A stretch of 64,000 nucleotides of DNA from Paraburkholderia franconis (GTDB lineage: Bacteria; Pseudomonadota; Gammaproteobacteria; Burkholderiales; Burkholderiaceae): NCBI RefSeq assembly GCF_009362735.1, contig NZ_WHNP01000002.1, forward strand, positions 126,491 to 190,490, written 5' to 3'. A program made the translations under genes and the position numbers. Below are positions 1-11,311 of the stretch, piece after piece. The notes under the pieces were generated by a model. That model saw nothing but the letters and a program-made list of their open reading frames with translations. It did no database searches and was not told where the DNA came from. Positions within the stretch are counted from its first letter, which is position 1. Every line of letters begins with the position of its first letter.

Positions 1-68
1 AGTGCGCCGCTTTCATGGTCACGCGATTCCGGACACACGAACCCGGATGCGCAGAACCGCCGACGCGA

Positions 69-986
69 TCAGACGCTGCTCGCCAGATCCGCCAGCACTT
101 CCGGCGCGCCGCCCGCGACGTGCGCGCGGCCACGCAGATACGCTTCGAACTGTTCCTTGACTTCGGGATGGCGCAGGGCGAATTCGACCGTCGCCTTCAG
201 GTAGCCGAGCTTGCTGCCGCAGTCGTAGCGCGTGCCGTGGTACTCGTACGCGAGCGCCTGCTCGCCGCCGAGCAGCGCCTGGATCGCGTCCGTCAGCTGG
301 ATCTCGCCGCCGGCGCCCGGCTGCTGGCGGCGCAGGTGATCGAAGATCGACGGCATCAGCACGTAGCGTCCCACCACGCCGAGATTCGATGGCGCGTCTT
401 CCGGCGCGGGCTTTTCGACGATGCCCGACATCTTGTAGAGCCGCTCGTCCCAGCGCTTGCCGCCGATCACGCCATACGAACGCGTTTCGTGTTTGCCGAT
501 TTCCTCGACGCCGACGATCGAGCAGTGATAGCGGCTGAAGAGCTGCACCATTTGCGACAGCACGGGCGGCTCGCCGTCGAGCAGATCGTCGGCGAGCATC
601 ACGGCGAACGGCTCGCCGCCGACCAGCTTTTCGGCGCACAGCACGGCATGGCCGAGCCCGAGCGGCTCCGGCTGGCGCACGTAGCAGCATTCGACGTGGC
701 TCGGCTTGATGTTCTGCACCAGCTCCAGCAGCGCGACCTTGCCGCGCGCGAGCAGCTCGCATTCGACTTCGTACGACTTGTCGAAATGGTCCTCGATCGC
801 GCGCTTGCTGCGCCCCGTGACGAAGATCATCTCGGTGATGCCCGCCGCGATCGCCTCCTCGACCGCGTATTGGATCAACGGCTTGTCGACGACGGGCAGC
901 ATCTCTTTCGGGCTTGCTTTCGTCGCTGGAAGGAAGCGCGTGCCGAATCCGGCCACGGGAAATACGGCCTTGCGTAGGGTGAGCAT
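69..986 (-). CDS. galU: UTP-glucose-1-phosphate uridylyltransferase
   Basis: Makes UDP-glucose from UTP and glucose-1-phosphate, the activated sugar for LPS, capsule and exopolysaccharide. The 305-residue product opens with the nucleotidyltransferase signature [11 protein letters not shown] (residues 13-23) followed by [11 protein letters not shown], and has the VEKP sugar-nucleotide motif in its second half. Length is normal for bacterial GalU. I chose the ATG at 986 because the family begins a few residues before AVFPVAG and a GAGG Shine-Dalgarno lies just upstream; the frame is open to 1127 and another ATG sits at 1016. It is divergent from the AraC-type gene. Confidence 0.96.
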   Translation of the reverse strand: MLTLRKAVFPVAGFGTRFLPATKASPKEMLPVVDKPLIQYAVEEAIAAGITEMIFVTGRSKRAIEDHFDKSYEVECELLARGKVALLELVQNIKPSHVECCYVRQPEPLGLGHAVLCAEKLVGGEPFAVMLADDLLDGEPPVLSQMVQLFSRYHCSIVGVEEIGKHETRSYGVIGGKRWDERLYKMSGIVEKPAPEDAPSNLGVVGRYVLMPSIFDHLRRQQPGAGGEIQLTDAIQALLGGEQALAYEYHGTRYDCGSKLGYLKATVEFALRHPEVKEQFEAYLRGRAHVAGGAPEVLADLASSV

Positions 987-1170
987 GCTCGCCTCGTTGA
1001 GTGGATTGATCAGCATCGATACGCCAGCGTATTCCGCGAATATCGAGCCGATCTGCCAACTTCTCGTTTTTTTCCGACTCCGTGCGACAACGGGTAAAAA
1101 CGGCGGCCTATGATTGACGCAAAGCACACAGACCTTACTCTTTCGCCGTCCTCGGCACTGGAGACAGACG

Positions 1171-2232
<1,062 letters not shown>

Positions 2233-2292
2233 CAGGCTGCGCGGCTCGCGGGCGCGACGGCACGAGATTCGCGAGAGATTCGCCGTCATAGT

Positions 2293-2338
2293 GAAAACGC
2301 AAGGGTTTTCGGGCAACCGGAGACCCTTGCGTTTTTTT
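2293..2338 (+). terminator. intrinsic terminator after the AraC-type regulator
   Basis: AAAACGCAAGGG (2294-2305) pairs with CCCTTGCGTTTT (2324-2335) around an 18-nt loop, and the 3' arm runs into seven T residues. It ends the upstream regulator transcript. The rest of 2339-2536 shows no convincing gene or motif. Confidence 0.9.
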
Positions 2339-2536
2339 GCATTCGTCCTGCCAGACGGTCGCGCTGGCTCATCGCCTGTCGTGCGCGGCCAACGCGTTAT
2401 TGCGGACTCCGTATATTTGCATTTATCGAGATGAAAAGACGTGCAATCATCCCGCGGCTACTCGCGGTGCCGGTTGCAACACGTCGACGACACATGACGA
2501 GCAGCGTTCGCAATACAACGCTTTGATCTCAACGTC

Positions 2537-2905
2537 ATGGTCAACTTCCTGCTCGATCTGATTTCGAACCTGGTCATCCTTGCCGTCATGCTGACGGTAT
2601 GCAGCCTATTCAACGGGATGAGGCCCGGCGCGAAGGCGAACGGCTATCTCGTGTTCTTCGTGTTCATCGCGATCGCGCTGGCGTTCGATGCCGCGTTGAC
2701 CTTTCTCGTGTTCGCCGATTCGCAGACGCGCTACGGCAAGTTCAGCACCACAGAATCCTTCATGCAGCGCTTCACCGCGTATCTGACGGCATCCGGCATC
2801 GCGATCTGTCTGGCGCGCATGCGCAGCCGCAAGGCGTCACAGGCTACGCAAGGCTCTGCCGTCATCCAGACGTCGGCGTACACCAAATCGCAACTCCCCA
2901 TGTAG
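2537..2905 (+). CDS. small integral membrane protein, function unknown
   Basis: I do not recognise this 122-residue protein. It has hydrophobic segments at about residues 3-24 (FLLDLISNLVILAVMLTVC), 36-58 (GYLVFFVFIAIALAFDAALTFLV) and a weaker one near 80-93 (TAYLTASGIAICLA), with a polar Ser/Gln/Thr-rich C-terminus. This suggests a two- or three-pass inner-membrane protein. It starts at ATG 2537 with no strong Shine-Dalgarno, behind the terminator at 2293-2338 and ahead of the mscS promoter, so it is probably a single-gene transcript. GC content and codon use resemble the neighbours. Confidence 0.65.
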   Translation: MVNFLLDLISNLVILAVMLTVCSLFNGMRPGAKANGYLVFFVFIAIALAFDAALTFLVFADSQTRYGKFSTTESFMQRFTAYLTASGIAICLARMRSRKASQATQGSAVIQTSAYTKSQLPM

Positions 2906-2931
2906 GCAGGCCGGAAGGTCGGGAATACGTC

Positions 2932-2960
2932 TTGCTAACAAGCGCGCCGTCGCCTATAAC
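2932..2960 (+). promoter_or_regulatory. sigma-70 promoter for mscS
   Basis: TTGCTA (2932-2937), a 17-nt spacer and TATAAC (2955-2960) make a good sigma-70 promoter. The start of transcription would be near 2967, leaving a 5' leader of about 215 nt before the mscS start at 3182. The leader begins with the hairpin GCGGCGC-GACTT-GCGCCGC (2976-2994). No conserved small ORF is evident in it. Confidence 0.6.
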
Positions 2961-3181
2961 ATTCGATGATTGCAGGCGGCGCGACTTGCGCCGCGCTTCT
3001 TGCATACCGGGCAACCAGTCTCCTCCAGCCGTTCGCCGTACCAGACAAAACGTCGTGCAGCACAAGCGATGGACGCGGCGTCGCTTCCTCCAGCGGACTC
3101 GCCGGCCTGTCCGCGCCGCGTTCTTCTGCGTCGTAGCATGCACGCAGTCAGTCAAGCGCAACCGACTCAAGCGAGGGAATC

Positions 3182-3994
3182 GTGGACATTGAAGCCGTAC
3201 GCGTCTTTCTGATGACCCGAGGCATCGACTTCGGGACCAAGGTACTCGGTGCGATCGTTCTATGGATTGTCGGGCGATGGGTGATCGGGCTCATCACCGG
3301 CCTGATCCGCAAGCTGCTCTCGCGCAACAGCAAGGTCGATCCGACGCTTGCGCACTATCTCGGCTCGATACTCGCCGGCATCCTGAACCTGGTGCTGGTG
3401 CTGGCGATTCTGCAAGTGTTCGGCGTGCAGACGACCTCGTTCGCCGCGTTGCTCGCGGGCGTCGGCCTTGCAGTCGGCACGGCCTGGGGCGGGTTGCTCG
3501 CGCATTTCGCGGCGGGCGTATTCATGCAGGTGCTGCGGCCGTTCAAGGTCGGCGATTTCGTGACGGCGGGCGGCGTCACGGGCACGGTCCGGGAACTGGG
3601 TCTGTTCGGCACGACCATCATCACGCCCGATAACGTGTTGACCATCGTCGGCAACAACACGATCTTTTCCGGCGTGATCTCGAATTTCAGCTCGCAACCC
3701 GTGCGGCGCGTCGAGCTGACGGCGAAGGTGGCGAACGGCGTCGATCCCGTCGATGCCGCGCACCGCCTGCGCGCGGCCGTGACGAAGATTCCGAATGTCT
3801 CGCAGAATCCGCCGCCCGATGTCGAACTGTTGTCGTTCACGCCGGAAGGTCCGTTGCTGTGCGTGCGGCCGTACACGCACAACGACAACTACTGGCAGGT
3901 GTACTTTGATACGAATCGCGCGATCGTCGAGACGTTCCGCGAAGCGGGTTATCCGACGCCCGAAACGCCTTTCGTGCGTCGCGCGACGGCGTAG
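3182..3994 (+). CDS. mscS: small-conductance mechanosensitive channel, MscS family
   Basis: A 270-residue inner-membrane channel that would release solutes on hypo-osmotic shock. Membrane segments lie near residues 18-40 and 60-82. The Gly/Ala-rich pore helix follows at about 85-120 (ALLAGVGLAVGTAWGGLLAHF), then the beta domain with V-G-D-F-V and P-D-N-V-L-T-I-V-G-N-N, and the C-terminal alpha-beta vestibule. Length is close to E. coli MscS (286 residues). The start is GTG at 3182 with GAGGGA about 6 nt upstream. It is convergent with dedA; an 8-bp stem (4039-4046 with 4059-4066) between them has no T-run. Confidence 0.92.
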   Translation: MDIEAVRVFLMTRGIDFGTKVLGAIVLWIVGRWVIGLITGLIRKLLSRNSKVDPTLAHYLGSILAGILNLVLVLAILQVFGVQTTSFAALLAGVGLAVGTAWGGLLAHFAAGVFMQVLRPFKVGDFVTAGGVTGTVRELGLFGTTIITPDNVLTIVGNNTIFSGVISNFSSQPVRRVELTAKVANGVDPVDAAHRLRAAVTKIPNVSQNPPPDVELLSFTPEGPLLCVRPYTHNDNYWQVYFDTNRAIVETFREAGYPTPETPFVRRATA

Positions 3995-4075
3995 CGCTTT
4001 ATTTGTCGCGAGGGGATTGCATCGCCTCATGCGTGAAAGCGCTCGAGGGGCCATCCCGTCGAGCGCCCCCCGCGC

Positions 4076-4765
4076 TCACTGCCCCGTATGATTGCTCGCC
4101 GACCCCGTCGGCTGGCGCTTGCCGCGCATCATCTTCCACAGCGCGCCGAGCGCCAGGGGCACGATCGCCGCGGCGATACCCACCAGCACGATCACATTCA
4201 GATACTGGCGAATAAACGGAATGTTGCCGAAGAAATAGCCGAGCAGCGTGAGCAGCAGCACCCAGAAGAACGCGCCCGCGAAATTGAAGAGCTGGAAGCG
4301 CCGGACGCCCATCTGCGACGCGCCCGCTACGAACGGCGCAAACGTCCGCACGACGGGGATGAAACGCGCGAGCACGATGGTCTTGCCGCCATGGCGTTCG
4401 TAGAAGTCGTGCGTCTTGCGCAGCGCCTCGCGATCGAGAAAGCGTTCGAGCACGGGAATGTGCGAGTTGAACACCTTCGGCCCGATTGCGCGGCCGATCA
4501 GATAGTTGACTGTGTTGCCGAGCACAGCCGCGGCCAGCAGCAGCACGATCAGCAGTTCGATGTTCATTTCGCCCGTCGCGCAAAACGCGCCGCCGATGAA
4601 AAGCAGCGAGTCGCCCGGCAGAAACGGCAGCACAACGAGACCCGTCTCGCAGAACACGATCAGGAACAGCACCGCGTAGACCCACGTGCCGTATTGATGA
4701 ATGAAGACCCCTAGAAACTTGTCGATGTGCAGGACAAGGTTGAGGAATTGCAGCAGCGTGTCCAA
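4076..4765 (-). CDS. DedA family membrane protein
   Basis: A 229-residue polytopic inner-membrane protein of the DedA/SNARE-associated family, linked in other bacteria to undecaprenyl-phosphate or phospholipid translocation and membrane homeostasis. Family features visible are F-C-E-T-G-L-V-V-L-P-F-L-P-G-D-S, the conserved basic stretch G-G-K-T-I-V-L-A-R-F-I-P-V-V-R-T-F-A-P-F-V-A-G, and four to five hydrophobic segments. The frame is open to 5182, but homology begins at MDTLLQFLN. This corresponds to a TTG at 4763-4765 with AGGA upstream, so I place the start there. The substrate cannot be told from sequence. Confidence 0.88.
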   Translation of the reverse strand: MDTLLQFLNLVLHIDKFLGVFIHQYGTWVYAVLFLIVFCETGLVVLPFLPGDSLLFIGGAFCATGEMNIELLIVLLLAAAVLGNTVNYLIGRAIGPKVFNSHIPVLERFLDREALRKTHDFYERHGGKTIVLARFIPVVRTFAPFVAGASQMGVRRFQLFNFAGAFFWVLLLTLLGYFFGNIPFIRQYLNVIVLVGIAAAIVPLALGALWKMMRGKRQPTGSASNHTGQ

Positions 4766-5008
4766 AGATCGTCCTTTAAAAAGCAGATGGCTGACATGAC
4801 GGGCGCGGCGGCCGTCGCGTGCGGAATGCGAAGCGAAATCACGATTCGCAACCGAGCCTAAACTTGACCGCGCCATGATACCGAAGTGCCATGACGTCTT
4901 GAAAAAAAGTCGCGGGCCTCGATCCGGCTCGATTGCGCGCTCAACCGCATCAACCGCACGTTCAATCGCAGATTCAGTCACGCGCTCAGACGATCTGCGA
5001 CGAATCGC

Positions 5009-5014
5009 TATAAT
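5009..5014 (+). promoter_or_regulatory. -10 box TATAAT immediately upstream of mutL
   Basis: A perfect TATAAT ends 6 nt before the mutL ATG at 5021, so transcription would begin at or next to the A of the start codon, giving a leaderless mRNA. No good -35 hexamer sits 16-18 nt upstream. Confidence 0.5.
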
Positions 5015-5020
5015 TTCGCC

Positions 5021-7135
5021 ATGTCCGCGATCCCCGAATCTTCCGAAACACCCGACGGCAACAAGCCCGCGACGAGCCCCGCACCCGGTCCCGCTTTGGA
5101 CCAGGCATCGGACCAGGCGTCGAGCCCCGCCGCGAACGCCGTCGACAGCGCCGCCGCGCCGCGTGCATTGCGCGCGATCCAACCGCTTCCCGACCAGCTG
5201 ATCAGCCAGATCGCCGCGGGCGAAGTGGTCGAACGGCCGGCATCCGTCGTGAAGGAAGTGCTCGAAAACGCGCTCGATGCAGGCACCAAAACGCTGCGCA
5301 TCCTGCTCGACGAAGGCGGCGTCAAGCGCATTTCGATCACCGACGACGGCTGCGGCATTCCCGAAGGTGAACTCGCGCTAGCGTTGATGCGCCATGCGAC
5401 CAGCAAGATCCGCTCGCTCGCCGAACTCGAAGCCGTCGCGACGCTCGGATTTCGCGGCGAGGCGCTCGCGTCGATCGCGTCGGTATCGGAAATGTACATC
5501 ACGAGCCGCACCGAGCATGCTTCGCACGCGATGCGTATCGATGCGCAGACGGGTGCGCTGTCGCCCGCTGCCGGCACGCGAGGCACGACGATCGAAGTGC
5601 GCGAGCTGTACTTCAACACACCCGCGCGCCGCAAGTTCCTGAAGAGCGAGCAGACCGAACTCGGCCATTGCCTCGAGATGATTCGTCGCGCCGCGCTCGC
5701 GCGGCCGGACGTCGCGATTTCGGTGCTGCATAACGGACGCGCCGTCGAGCACTGGAATGCGAGCGATCCCGCGACGCGCGTCGCGAAGATTCTCGGCGAG
5801 ACGTTCGCGACCGCGCATCTGCCGCTGGACGAATCGGCGGGACCGCTCGCCGTGTACGGCTGCGCCGGTCTGCCGACGGCGAGTCGCGGGCGTGCCGATC
5901 AGCAGTATTTCTTCGTCAACGGCCGCTTCGTGCGCGACAAGCTGCTCACGCACGCGGTACGCGCCGCGTATGAAGACGTGCTGCATGGCGACCGCTTTCC
6001 GTCGTATGTGCTGTTCCTCGATCTGCCGCCCGAGGCCGTCGATGTGAACGTGCATCCGTCAAAGATCGAAGTGCGCTTTCGCGATTCGCGCTCGATTCAC
6101 CAGTTCGTATTCCATGCAGTGCAGCGCGCGCTCGCGCGACATGCGGGCGCGTCGCCGGAAACGACGTCGGGCGGCCACGCCGCGCACATCGAACCGATGC
6201 CGTCCGCGACGCCTGCAGCGACACCGTCTTCGTTCGGCTCGACGCCGCTGGGCGGCGGCTTCAAGGTCAGCAACGGCGGCAGCTCGCAGCCCGGCAACAC
6301 GTGGCTGCGCCAGGCGCGCATGACGCAAGGCACGCTGCCCGTCGCGCAGCCGCTCGCGCTCTACGATGCGCTGTTCGGGCGCAAGGACATCGGCGCGGGC
6401 ACCGCGCAAGGCACGACGGCGCTCGAACTGCGCGACGCGGACGACCGTGACAGTCACGGCCCGGCCGACTATGGCCGTGCGCCCTCGCCTTCGAGCTTCG
6501 CGCCACAGCAGCAACCGTCCGGCGCGCCGCAAACTTTCGACGCGAATGACGAGCAGCCGCTCGGCTTCGCGCTCGGCCAGATCCACGGCATCTATGTGCT
6601 CGCGCAGAACGCGCGCGGCCTCGTGATCGTCGATATGCACGCGGCCCATGAGCGCATCCTCTACGAGCAGTTCAAGAACGCGCTCGCCGACAGGACGATT
6701 GCGGTGCAGCCGTTGCTGATCCCGTTGTCGATGACGGCCGATGGCGTTGAAATCGGCGTCGTCGAAGAAGAGCGCGAGACGCTCGATGCGCTCGGCTTCG
6801 ATCTCGCCGTGCTGTCGCCGACGAGCATCGCGATTCGCGCCGTGCCCGCGCTCCTGAAGGATGCCGACCTGCAAGCGCTCGCGCGCGCGGTGCTGTCCGA
6901 CCTGCATGCGTACGGCGGCTCGCGCGTGCTGACCGAGCGCCAGCACGAACTGCTCGGCACGCTCGCGTGCCATCACGCGGTGCGCGCGAACCGGCGTCTG
7001 ACGCTCGACGAGATGAACGCGCTGCTGCGCCAGATGGAAGCGACCGAACGCGCCGATCAGTGCAATCACGGACGTCCGACGTGGTATCAGCTGACGCTCG
7101 CCGATCTGGACCGCCTCTTCATGCGCGGACAGTGA
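5021..7135 (+). CDS. mutL: DNA mismatch repair protein MutL (endonuclease type)
   Basis: A 704-residue mismatch-repair ATPase. The GHKL ATPase domain spans about residues 50-370 ([40 protein letters not shown]). A long Pro/Ser/Ala linker follows, then a C-terminal dimerisation domain with [12 protein letters not shown] at about 538-549, the D-x-H-A-x2-E-x4-E metal-dependent nicking motif. A-C-H-H-A-V-R and C-N-H-G-R-P complete the zinc site. E. coli MutL lacks this nuclease motif and relies on MutH. About 45 low-complexity N-terminal residues precede the ATPase domain, so a TTG near 5166 is an alternative start. miaA follows 34 nt downstream. Confidence 0.95.
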   Translation: MSAIPESSETPDGNKPATSPAPGPALDQASDQASSPAANAVDSAAAPRALRAIQPLPDQLISQIAAGEVVERPASVVKEVLENALDAGTKTLRILLDEGGVKRISITDDGCGIPEGELALALMRHATSKIRSLAELEAVATLGFRGEALASIASVSEMYITSRTEHASHAMRIDAQTGALSPAAGTRGTTIEVRELYFNTPARRKFLKSEQTELGHCLEMIRRAALARPDVAISVLHNGRAVEHWNASDPATRVAKILGETFATAHLPLDESAGPLAVYGCAGLPTASRGRADQQYFFVNGRFVRDKLLTHAVRAAYEDVLHGDRFPSYVLFLDLPPEAVDVNVHPSKIEVRFRDSRSIHQFVFHAVQRALARHAGASPETTSGGHAAHIEPMPSATPAATPSSFGSTPLGGGFKVSNGGSSQPGNTWLRQARMTQGTLPVAQPLALYDALFGRKDIGAGTAQGTTALELRDADDRDSHGPADYGRAPSPSSFAPQQQPSGAPQTFDANDEQPLGFALGQIHGIYVLAQNARGLVIVDMHAAHERILYEQFKNALADRTIAVQPLLIPLSMTADGVEIGVVEEERETLDALGFDLAVLSPTSIAIRAVPALLKDADLQALARAVLSDLHAYGGSRVLTERQHELLGTLACHHAVRANRRLTLDEMNALLRQMEATERADQCNHGRPTWYQLTLADLDRLFMRGQ

Positions 7136-7169
7136 CCGGCTCCGCTGTCCCATTCCGCTCACGCCTGTC

Positions 7170-8156
7170 ATGACGCAGCACGAAATGCAGCACGAAGCGC
7201 AGCAAAAAGCGCAGCCCGTCGCCTGTCTGCTCGGCCCGACCGCCTCCGGCAAGACGGCCGCCGCGCTCGCGTTCGCCGCGCGCGCTCCCGTCGAGATCGT
7301 CAGCGTCGATTCGGCGCTCGTCTATCGTGAGATGGACATTGGCACCGCGAAGCCGTCGCCGGAAGAGCGCGCCGTCACGCCTCATCATCTGATCGATATC
7401 GTCGATCCCATCGACGCGTACTCGGCAGCCGATTTTCGCGCCGATGCGTTGCGCCTCGTCGGCGAGATCGTCGCGCGGGGTAACGTGCCGCTGCTGGTCG
7501 GCGGCACGATGCTGTACTACAAGGCGTTGACGCAGGGTCTGAACGATTTGCCCGCCGCCGATCCCGACGTGCGAGCGACGCTCGACGCCGACGCCGTGCG
7601 CGAAGGCTGGCCCGCGCTGCACGCACGCCTCGCCGACGTCGATCCCGTCACGGCAGCGCGTCTCGCGCCGAACGATTCGCAGCGCATCCAGCGCGCGCTC
7701 GAAGTGTTCATGCTGACGGGCCAGCCGATGTCGGCGCTGTTCGCCGCGCCCGCTCGCGACGACGACGCCGCGCGCCGCTATCGTTTCGTCCCCATCGCGC
7801 TGGAGCCGTCCGATCGCAGCGTGCTGCACGCACGCATTGCGCAGCGCTTCGACGCGATGCTCGCGAACGGTTTCATCGACGAAGTGAGGGCGTTGCGTGC
7901 GCGCGGCGATTTGCATCCGGGCTTGCCGTCGATGCGCTGCGTCGGATATCGGCAAGCGTGGGAATACCTGGACGGCGAAACCGATTACGACACCATGCGC
8001 GACAAAGGCATCTTCGCGACGCGCCAGTTGTGCAAGCGCCAGCTGACGTGGCTGCGCGCGATGCCGGAGCGGATCGTGATCGACTGCTGCGCGGGCGATG
8101 CGACGGCGCAAGCGTTGCACGCCATCGAGCGTGTGACGTCGGGCGCGGACCAATAA
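7170..8156 (+). CDS. miaA: tRNA dimethylallyltransferase
   Basis: Adds the dimethylallyl group to A37 of tRNAs reading UNN codons. The 328-residue protein has the P-loop G-P-T-A-S-G-K-T (about residues 21-28), the DSALVYR motif that replaces DSxQVY in the family, the [10 protein letters not shown] segment, and the R-C-V-G-Y-R-Q and [13 protein letters not shown] tRNA-binding motifs near the C-terminus. It lies 34 nt after mutL on the same strand, so co-transcription is likely, as with mutL-miaA in many proteobacteria. Confidence 0.96.
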   Translation: MTQHEMQHEAQQKAQPVACLLGPTASGKTAAALAFAARAPVEIVSVDSALVYREMDIGTAKPSPEERAVTPHHLIDIVDPIDAYSAADFRADALRLVGEIVARGNVPLLVGGTMLYYKALTQGLNDLPAADPDVRATLDADAVREGWPALHARLADVDPVTAARLAPNDSQRIQRALEVFMLTGQPMSALFAAPARDDDAARRYRFVPIALEPSDRSVLHARIAQRFDAMLANGFIDEVRALRARGDLHPGLPSMRCVGYRQAWEYLDGETDYDTMRDKGIFATRQLCKRQLTWLRAMPERIVIDCCAGDATAQALHAIERVTSGADQ

Positions 8157-8173
8157 GACGCGAACACATGAAA

Positions 8174-8205
8174 AAAGCCGCCTGGCCTCGCAGCCCGGCG
8201 GCTTT
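8174..8205. terminator. bidirectional terminator between miaA and purM
   Basis: AAAGCCGCC (8174-8182) pairs with GGCGGCTTT (8197-8205), flanked by A-rich and T-rich ends. It can serve both convergent genes, miaA (plus) and purM (minus). Confidence 0.85.
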
Positions 8206-8230
8206 CTGACCTTTTCAGCGACGCTGCGCT

Positions 8231-9298
8231 TCAGACCACGACTGTCTGCGCCTCGCCTTCCTTGCTCGCGCGCACGGCGCCGATCTTCCAGACCTGCTCG
8301 CCCGCTGCGGACAGCAGACCGATCGCCTTTTCCGCATCGGCGGCGGACACGATCACGGCCATGCCGATGCCGCAGTTGAACACGCGATGCATTTCCGCAT
8401 CGGCGACGCCGCCGTGCTTCTGCAGCCACGAAAACAGCGGCGGCAGCGGCCATGCGCGGTGATCGAGCTCGGCCGTCAGACCGTCTTTCAGCACGCGCGG
8501 AATGTTTTCGACCAGTCCGCCGCCCGTGATGTGCGCCATGCCCTTCACTTCGAGCTGCTGCATCAGCGCGAGCAGCGGCTTCACGTAGATGTGCGTCGGC
8601 GCCATCAGGGCTTCGGCGAGCGAGCGGCCGTCGAAATCGGCGTTCAGGTCGGGCTGCGCGCGCTCGATGATCTTGCGCACGAGCGAATAGCCGTTCGAAT
8701 GGATACCGCTCGACGCGAGGCCCAGCACGACGTCGCCCGGCACGATCTTGCTGCCGTCGATGATCTTGCTCTTTTCGACCGCGCCGACAGCGAAGCCCGC
8801 GAGGTCGTATTCGCCGTCGGGGTACATGCCCGGCATTTCAGCCGTTTCGCCGCCGATCAGCGCGCAGCCGGCCAGCTCGCAGCCCGTTGCGATGCCCTTG
8901 ACGACGGTCGCCGCCGTGCCGACGTCCAGCTTGCCGCACGCGAAATAGTCGAGGAAGAAGAGCGGCTCGGCGCCTTGCACGAGGATGTCGTTGACGCTCA
9001 TCGCGACCAGGTCCTGGCCGACGGTATCGTGCCTGTTCAACTGGAACGCGAGCTTCAGCTTGGTGCCGACGCCGTCCGTACCCGACACGAGCACGGGCTC
9101 CTTGTACTTCTTCGGCACCTCGAACAGCGCGCCGAAACCGCCGATGCCGCCCAGCACGCCGTCGCGCAGCGTCTTCTTGGCAAAGGGCTTGATCGCGTCG
9201 ACGAGGGCGTCGCCGGCGTCGATGTCCACGCCTGCGTCGCGATACGACAATCCTTGGGCCGAATCAGTGGAATTCGGGGCGGATTTCGGTTGATTCAT
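8231..9298 (-). CDS. purM: phosphoribosylformylglycinamidine cyclo-ligase (AIR synthetase)
   Basis: Fifth step of purine synthesis: ATP-dependent closure of FGAM to AIR. The 355-residue product shows [14 protein letters not shown] at the N-terminus, [14 protein letters not shown] (ATP/substrate loop), [11 protein letters not shown] and the C-terminal [15 protein letters not shown]. Length and motifs are normal. ATG 9298 is chosen because SYRDAGVD lies just inside it; the frame continues open to 9430. It is transcribed divergently from the AI-2E-family gene, with only about 100 bp shared between them. Confidence 0.97.
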   Translation of the reverse strand: MNQPKSAPNSTDSAQGLSYRDAGVDIDAGDALVDAIKPFAKKTLRDGVLGGIGGFGALFEVPKKYKEPVLVSGTDGVGTKLKLAFQLNRHDTVGQDLVAMSVNDILVQGAEPLFFLDYFACGKLDVGTAATVVKGIATGCELAGCALIGGETAEMPGMYPDGEYDLAGFAVGAVEKSKIIDGSKIVPGDVVLGLASSGIHSNGYSLVRKIIERAQPDLNADFDGRSLAEALMAPTHIYVKPLLALMQQLEVKGMAHITGGGLVENIPRVLKDGLTAELDHRAWPLPPLFSWLQKHGGVADAEMHRVFNCGIGMAVIVSAADAEKAIGLLSAAGEQVWKIGAVRASKEGEAQTVVV

Positions 9299-9404
9299 GA
9301 GGGGAGAGCTCGAAGGTCGGTAAAATGCGATTTTACCCGATGCCGGCCGTGTGGCTGGAATTTGAAACGCCGCCTCCGACGACACGACACCTGGGAAATC
9401 CGCT

Positions 9405-10481
9405 TTGCAGCAAAACAGTCCGATCCTCACGCCGTATCAGCGCCGCGCCTTCATCTGGCTTGCCATCGCGCTAGCCGTGGGCATTCTCCTCTGGCTGCTG
9501 AGCCCCGTTCTCACGCCGTTCCTGCTCGGCGCGATCCTCGCTTATGTCCTGCAGCCGGGCGTCGCCTGGCTCACGCGCCGCCGCGTGCCGCGCGGCCTCG
9601 CCGCGCTTTTGATGATGCTGCTGTTCGCGCTGATCGTCACGCTGCTGGTGCTGCTCGTGCTCGCCGTCATTCAGAAGGAAGTGCCGCAGTTGAAGCAGCA
9701 GGTCCCCGGTTTCTTCTCGCACCTGCACTTCTGGCTGCAGCCGAAGCTCGCTATGCTGGGACTCGCCGATCCGCTCGACTTCGCGAGCATCCGCGACATG
9801 GTGATGAGCCAGCTCGAAGGCAGCGCACAGACGGTCGCGCTGTATGCGTGGACGTCGATCCGCACCAGTTCGAACGTGATGATCACGGTCGTCGGCAATG
9901 TGGTGATGGTGCCGCTCGTGCTGTTCTACCTGCTGTACGACTGGAACGCGATACTCGCGCGCCTGCGCGGCTTCATCCCGCGCCGCTGGTTCGCGAAGAC
10001 GATCCACCTCGCGCGCGACATGGATCACATGCTGTCGCAATACCTGCGCGGCCAGTTGCTCGTGATGGGCGTGCTCGCGGTGTTCTATGCGGTCTCGCTG
10101 TACATCGCCGGCTTCGAGATCGCGCTGCCCGTGGGTATTTTCACGGGGCTCGCCGTGTTCATTCCGTATATCGGCTTTGCGACGGGCTTCGCGCTCGCGC
10201 TCGTCGCCGCGTTGCTGCAGTTCGGCAACTGGTACGGCTTCGGCGCCGTCGCGGTGGTTTACGGGATCGGCCAGATACTCGAGAGCTTCTTTCTGACGCC
10301 GCGACTCGTCGGCGAACGGATCGGCCTGCATCCGCTCGCGGTGATCTTCGCGCTGCTCGCGTTCGGCCAGCTGTTCGGCTTTTTCGGCGTGCTGCTCGCG
10401 CTGCCCGTGAGCGCGATCCTGTCCGTCGCGCTTCGCGAATTGCGGCAGAGCTATCTGTCGAGTTCGCTTTACAAGAACTGA
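9405..10481 (+). CDS. AI-2E family (PerM-like) membrane permease
   Basis: A 358-residue polytopic protein of the AI-2E transporter/PerM/UPF0118 superfamily. About eight hydrophobic segments are visible: two at residues 10-65, one at 65-85, and a long block from about 205 to 345 containing [18 protein letters not shown] and the family signature [15 protein letters not shown]. The start is TTG at 9405 with GGGA about 9 nt upstream. Family members have been linked to quorum-signal export or Na+/H+ exchange; the substrate here cannot be assigned. In Burkholderiaceae it commonly sits next to purM and hda. Confidence 0.88.
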   Translation: MQQNSPILTPYQRRAFIWLAIALAVGILLWLLSPVLTPFLLGAILAYVLQPGVAWLTRRRVPRGLAALLMMLLFALIVTLLVLLVLAVIQKEVPQLKQQVPGFFSHLHFWLQPKLAMLGLADPLDFASIRDMVMSQLEGSAQTVALYAWTSIRTSSNVMITVVGNVVMVPLVLFYLLYDWNAILARLRGFIPRRWFAKTIHLARDMDHMLSQYLRGQLLVMGVLAVFYAVSLYIAGFEIALPVGIFTGLAVFIPYIGFATGFALALVAALLQFGNWYGFGAVAVVYGIGQILESFFLTPRLVGERIGLHPLAVIFALLAFGQLFGFFGVLLALPVSAILSVALRELRQSYLSSSLYKN

Positions 10482-10524
10482 TCGCCTGTCGGGTTATTCG
10501 GGGCTCACTTACGGCTTATCTATC

Positions 10525-11277
10525 GTGTCGCGCCAATTGACGCTCGATCTCGGCACCCCGCCGCCATCGACATTCGACAACTTCTTCGCCGGCGCCAACG
10601 CCGAGCTGGTCACGCGCCTGCGTGAACTGGACGCGGCGCTCGCGGCGGGACCCGTCGCGGACCGCACGTTCTACGTGTGGGGCGAGACGGGCAGCGGCCG
10701 CACGCATCTGCTGGAAGCGCTCGTGCACGAAGCGCCGCCGGGACACGCACGCTATGCCGGCCCGCCGAGCAGCCTCGCCGCGTTCGCGTTCGACCCTTCC
10801 GTTGCGCTGTATGCAATCGACGATTGCGACCGTCTGTCCGGCGCGCAGCAGATCGCGCTCTTCAACCTGTTCAACGAAGTGCGCGCGCATCCGACGAGCG
10901 CGCTCGTCGCGACGGGCAATGCCGCGCCGATCGGGCTCGAAGTGCGCGAGGACCTGCGCACGCGCCTCGGCTGGGGCCTCGTGTTCCACCTCGCGCCGCT
11001 CGCCGACGAAGGCAAGGCAGCCGTGCTGAAGCACGCGGCGCGCGAGCGCGGCATCAATCTCGCCGACGACGTGCCCGCCTATCTGCTCACCCATTTCCGC
11101 CGCGACATGCCGAGCCTGATGGCACTGCTCGACGCGCTCGACCGTTTTTCTCTCGAACAGAAGCGCGCGGTGACGCTGCCGCTCCTACGCACGATGCTCG
11201 CTTCGCCCGGTAACGGCAGCAACAGTGGCAACAGCGGCGACGACGTGCCCGACAGCCCGCGCCGTGTCGTGTCCTGA
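10525..11277 (+). CDS. hda: DnaA regulatory inactivator Hda
   Basis: An AAA+ protein that, bound to the DNA-loaded sliding clamp, stimulates ATP hydrolysis by DnaA and so prevents re-initiation. The 250-residue product begins with the clamp-binding motif Q-L-T-L-D-L (residues 4-9). It has a Walker A G-E-T-G-S-G-R-T-H-L-L (about 52-62), Walker B L-Y-A-I-D-D-C-D and a sensor II/lid region near VPAYLLTHFRRDMPSL. The start is GTG at 10525, 43 nt after the permease gene. A short Asn/Ser/Gly tail extends beyond the E. coli length (about 233 residues). Confidence 0.93.
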   Translation: MSRQLTLDLGTPPPSTFDNFFAGANAELVTRLRELDAALAAGPVADRTFYVWGETGSGRTHLLEALVHEAPPGHARYAGPPSSLAAFAFDPSVALYAIDDCDRLSGAQQIALFNLFNEVRAHPTSALVATGNAAPIGLEVREDLRTRLGWGLVFHLAPLADEGKAAVLKHAARERGINLADDVPAYLLTHFRRDMPSLMALLDALDRFSLEQKRAVTLPLLRTMLASPGNGSNSGNSGDDVPDSPRRVVS

Positions 11278-11297
11278 GCCTCGTCATCCGCTTCAAG

Positions 11298-11303
11298 TAA
11301 AAT
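11298..11303 (+). promoter_or_regulatory. possible -10 box TAAAAT before the HAD phosphatase gene
   Basis: TAAAAT ends 8 nt before the ATG at 11312, with no Shine-Dalgarno visible between. Transcription would start within a few nt of the initiation codon. No clear -35 is seen. Confidence 0.35.
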
Positions 11304-11311
11304 AGTCCCCC

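Noticed and set aside
2431..2529. 32-codon ORF beginning ATGAAAAGACGT before the orphan membrane protein
   Set aside because: No Shine-Dalgarno and Arg-rich random-looking sequence.
4039..4066. GCGCTCGA/TCGAGCGC stem as a terminator between mscS and dedA
   Set aside because: The stem is real but lacks a T-run on either strand, so I do not call a terminator.
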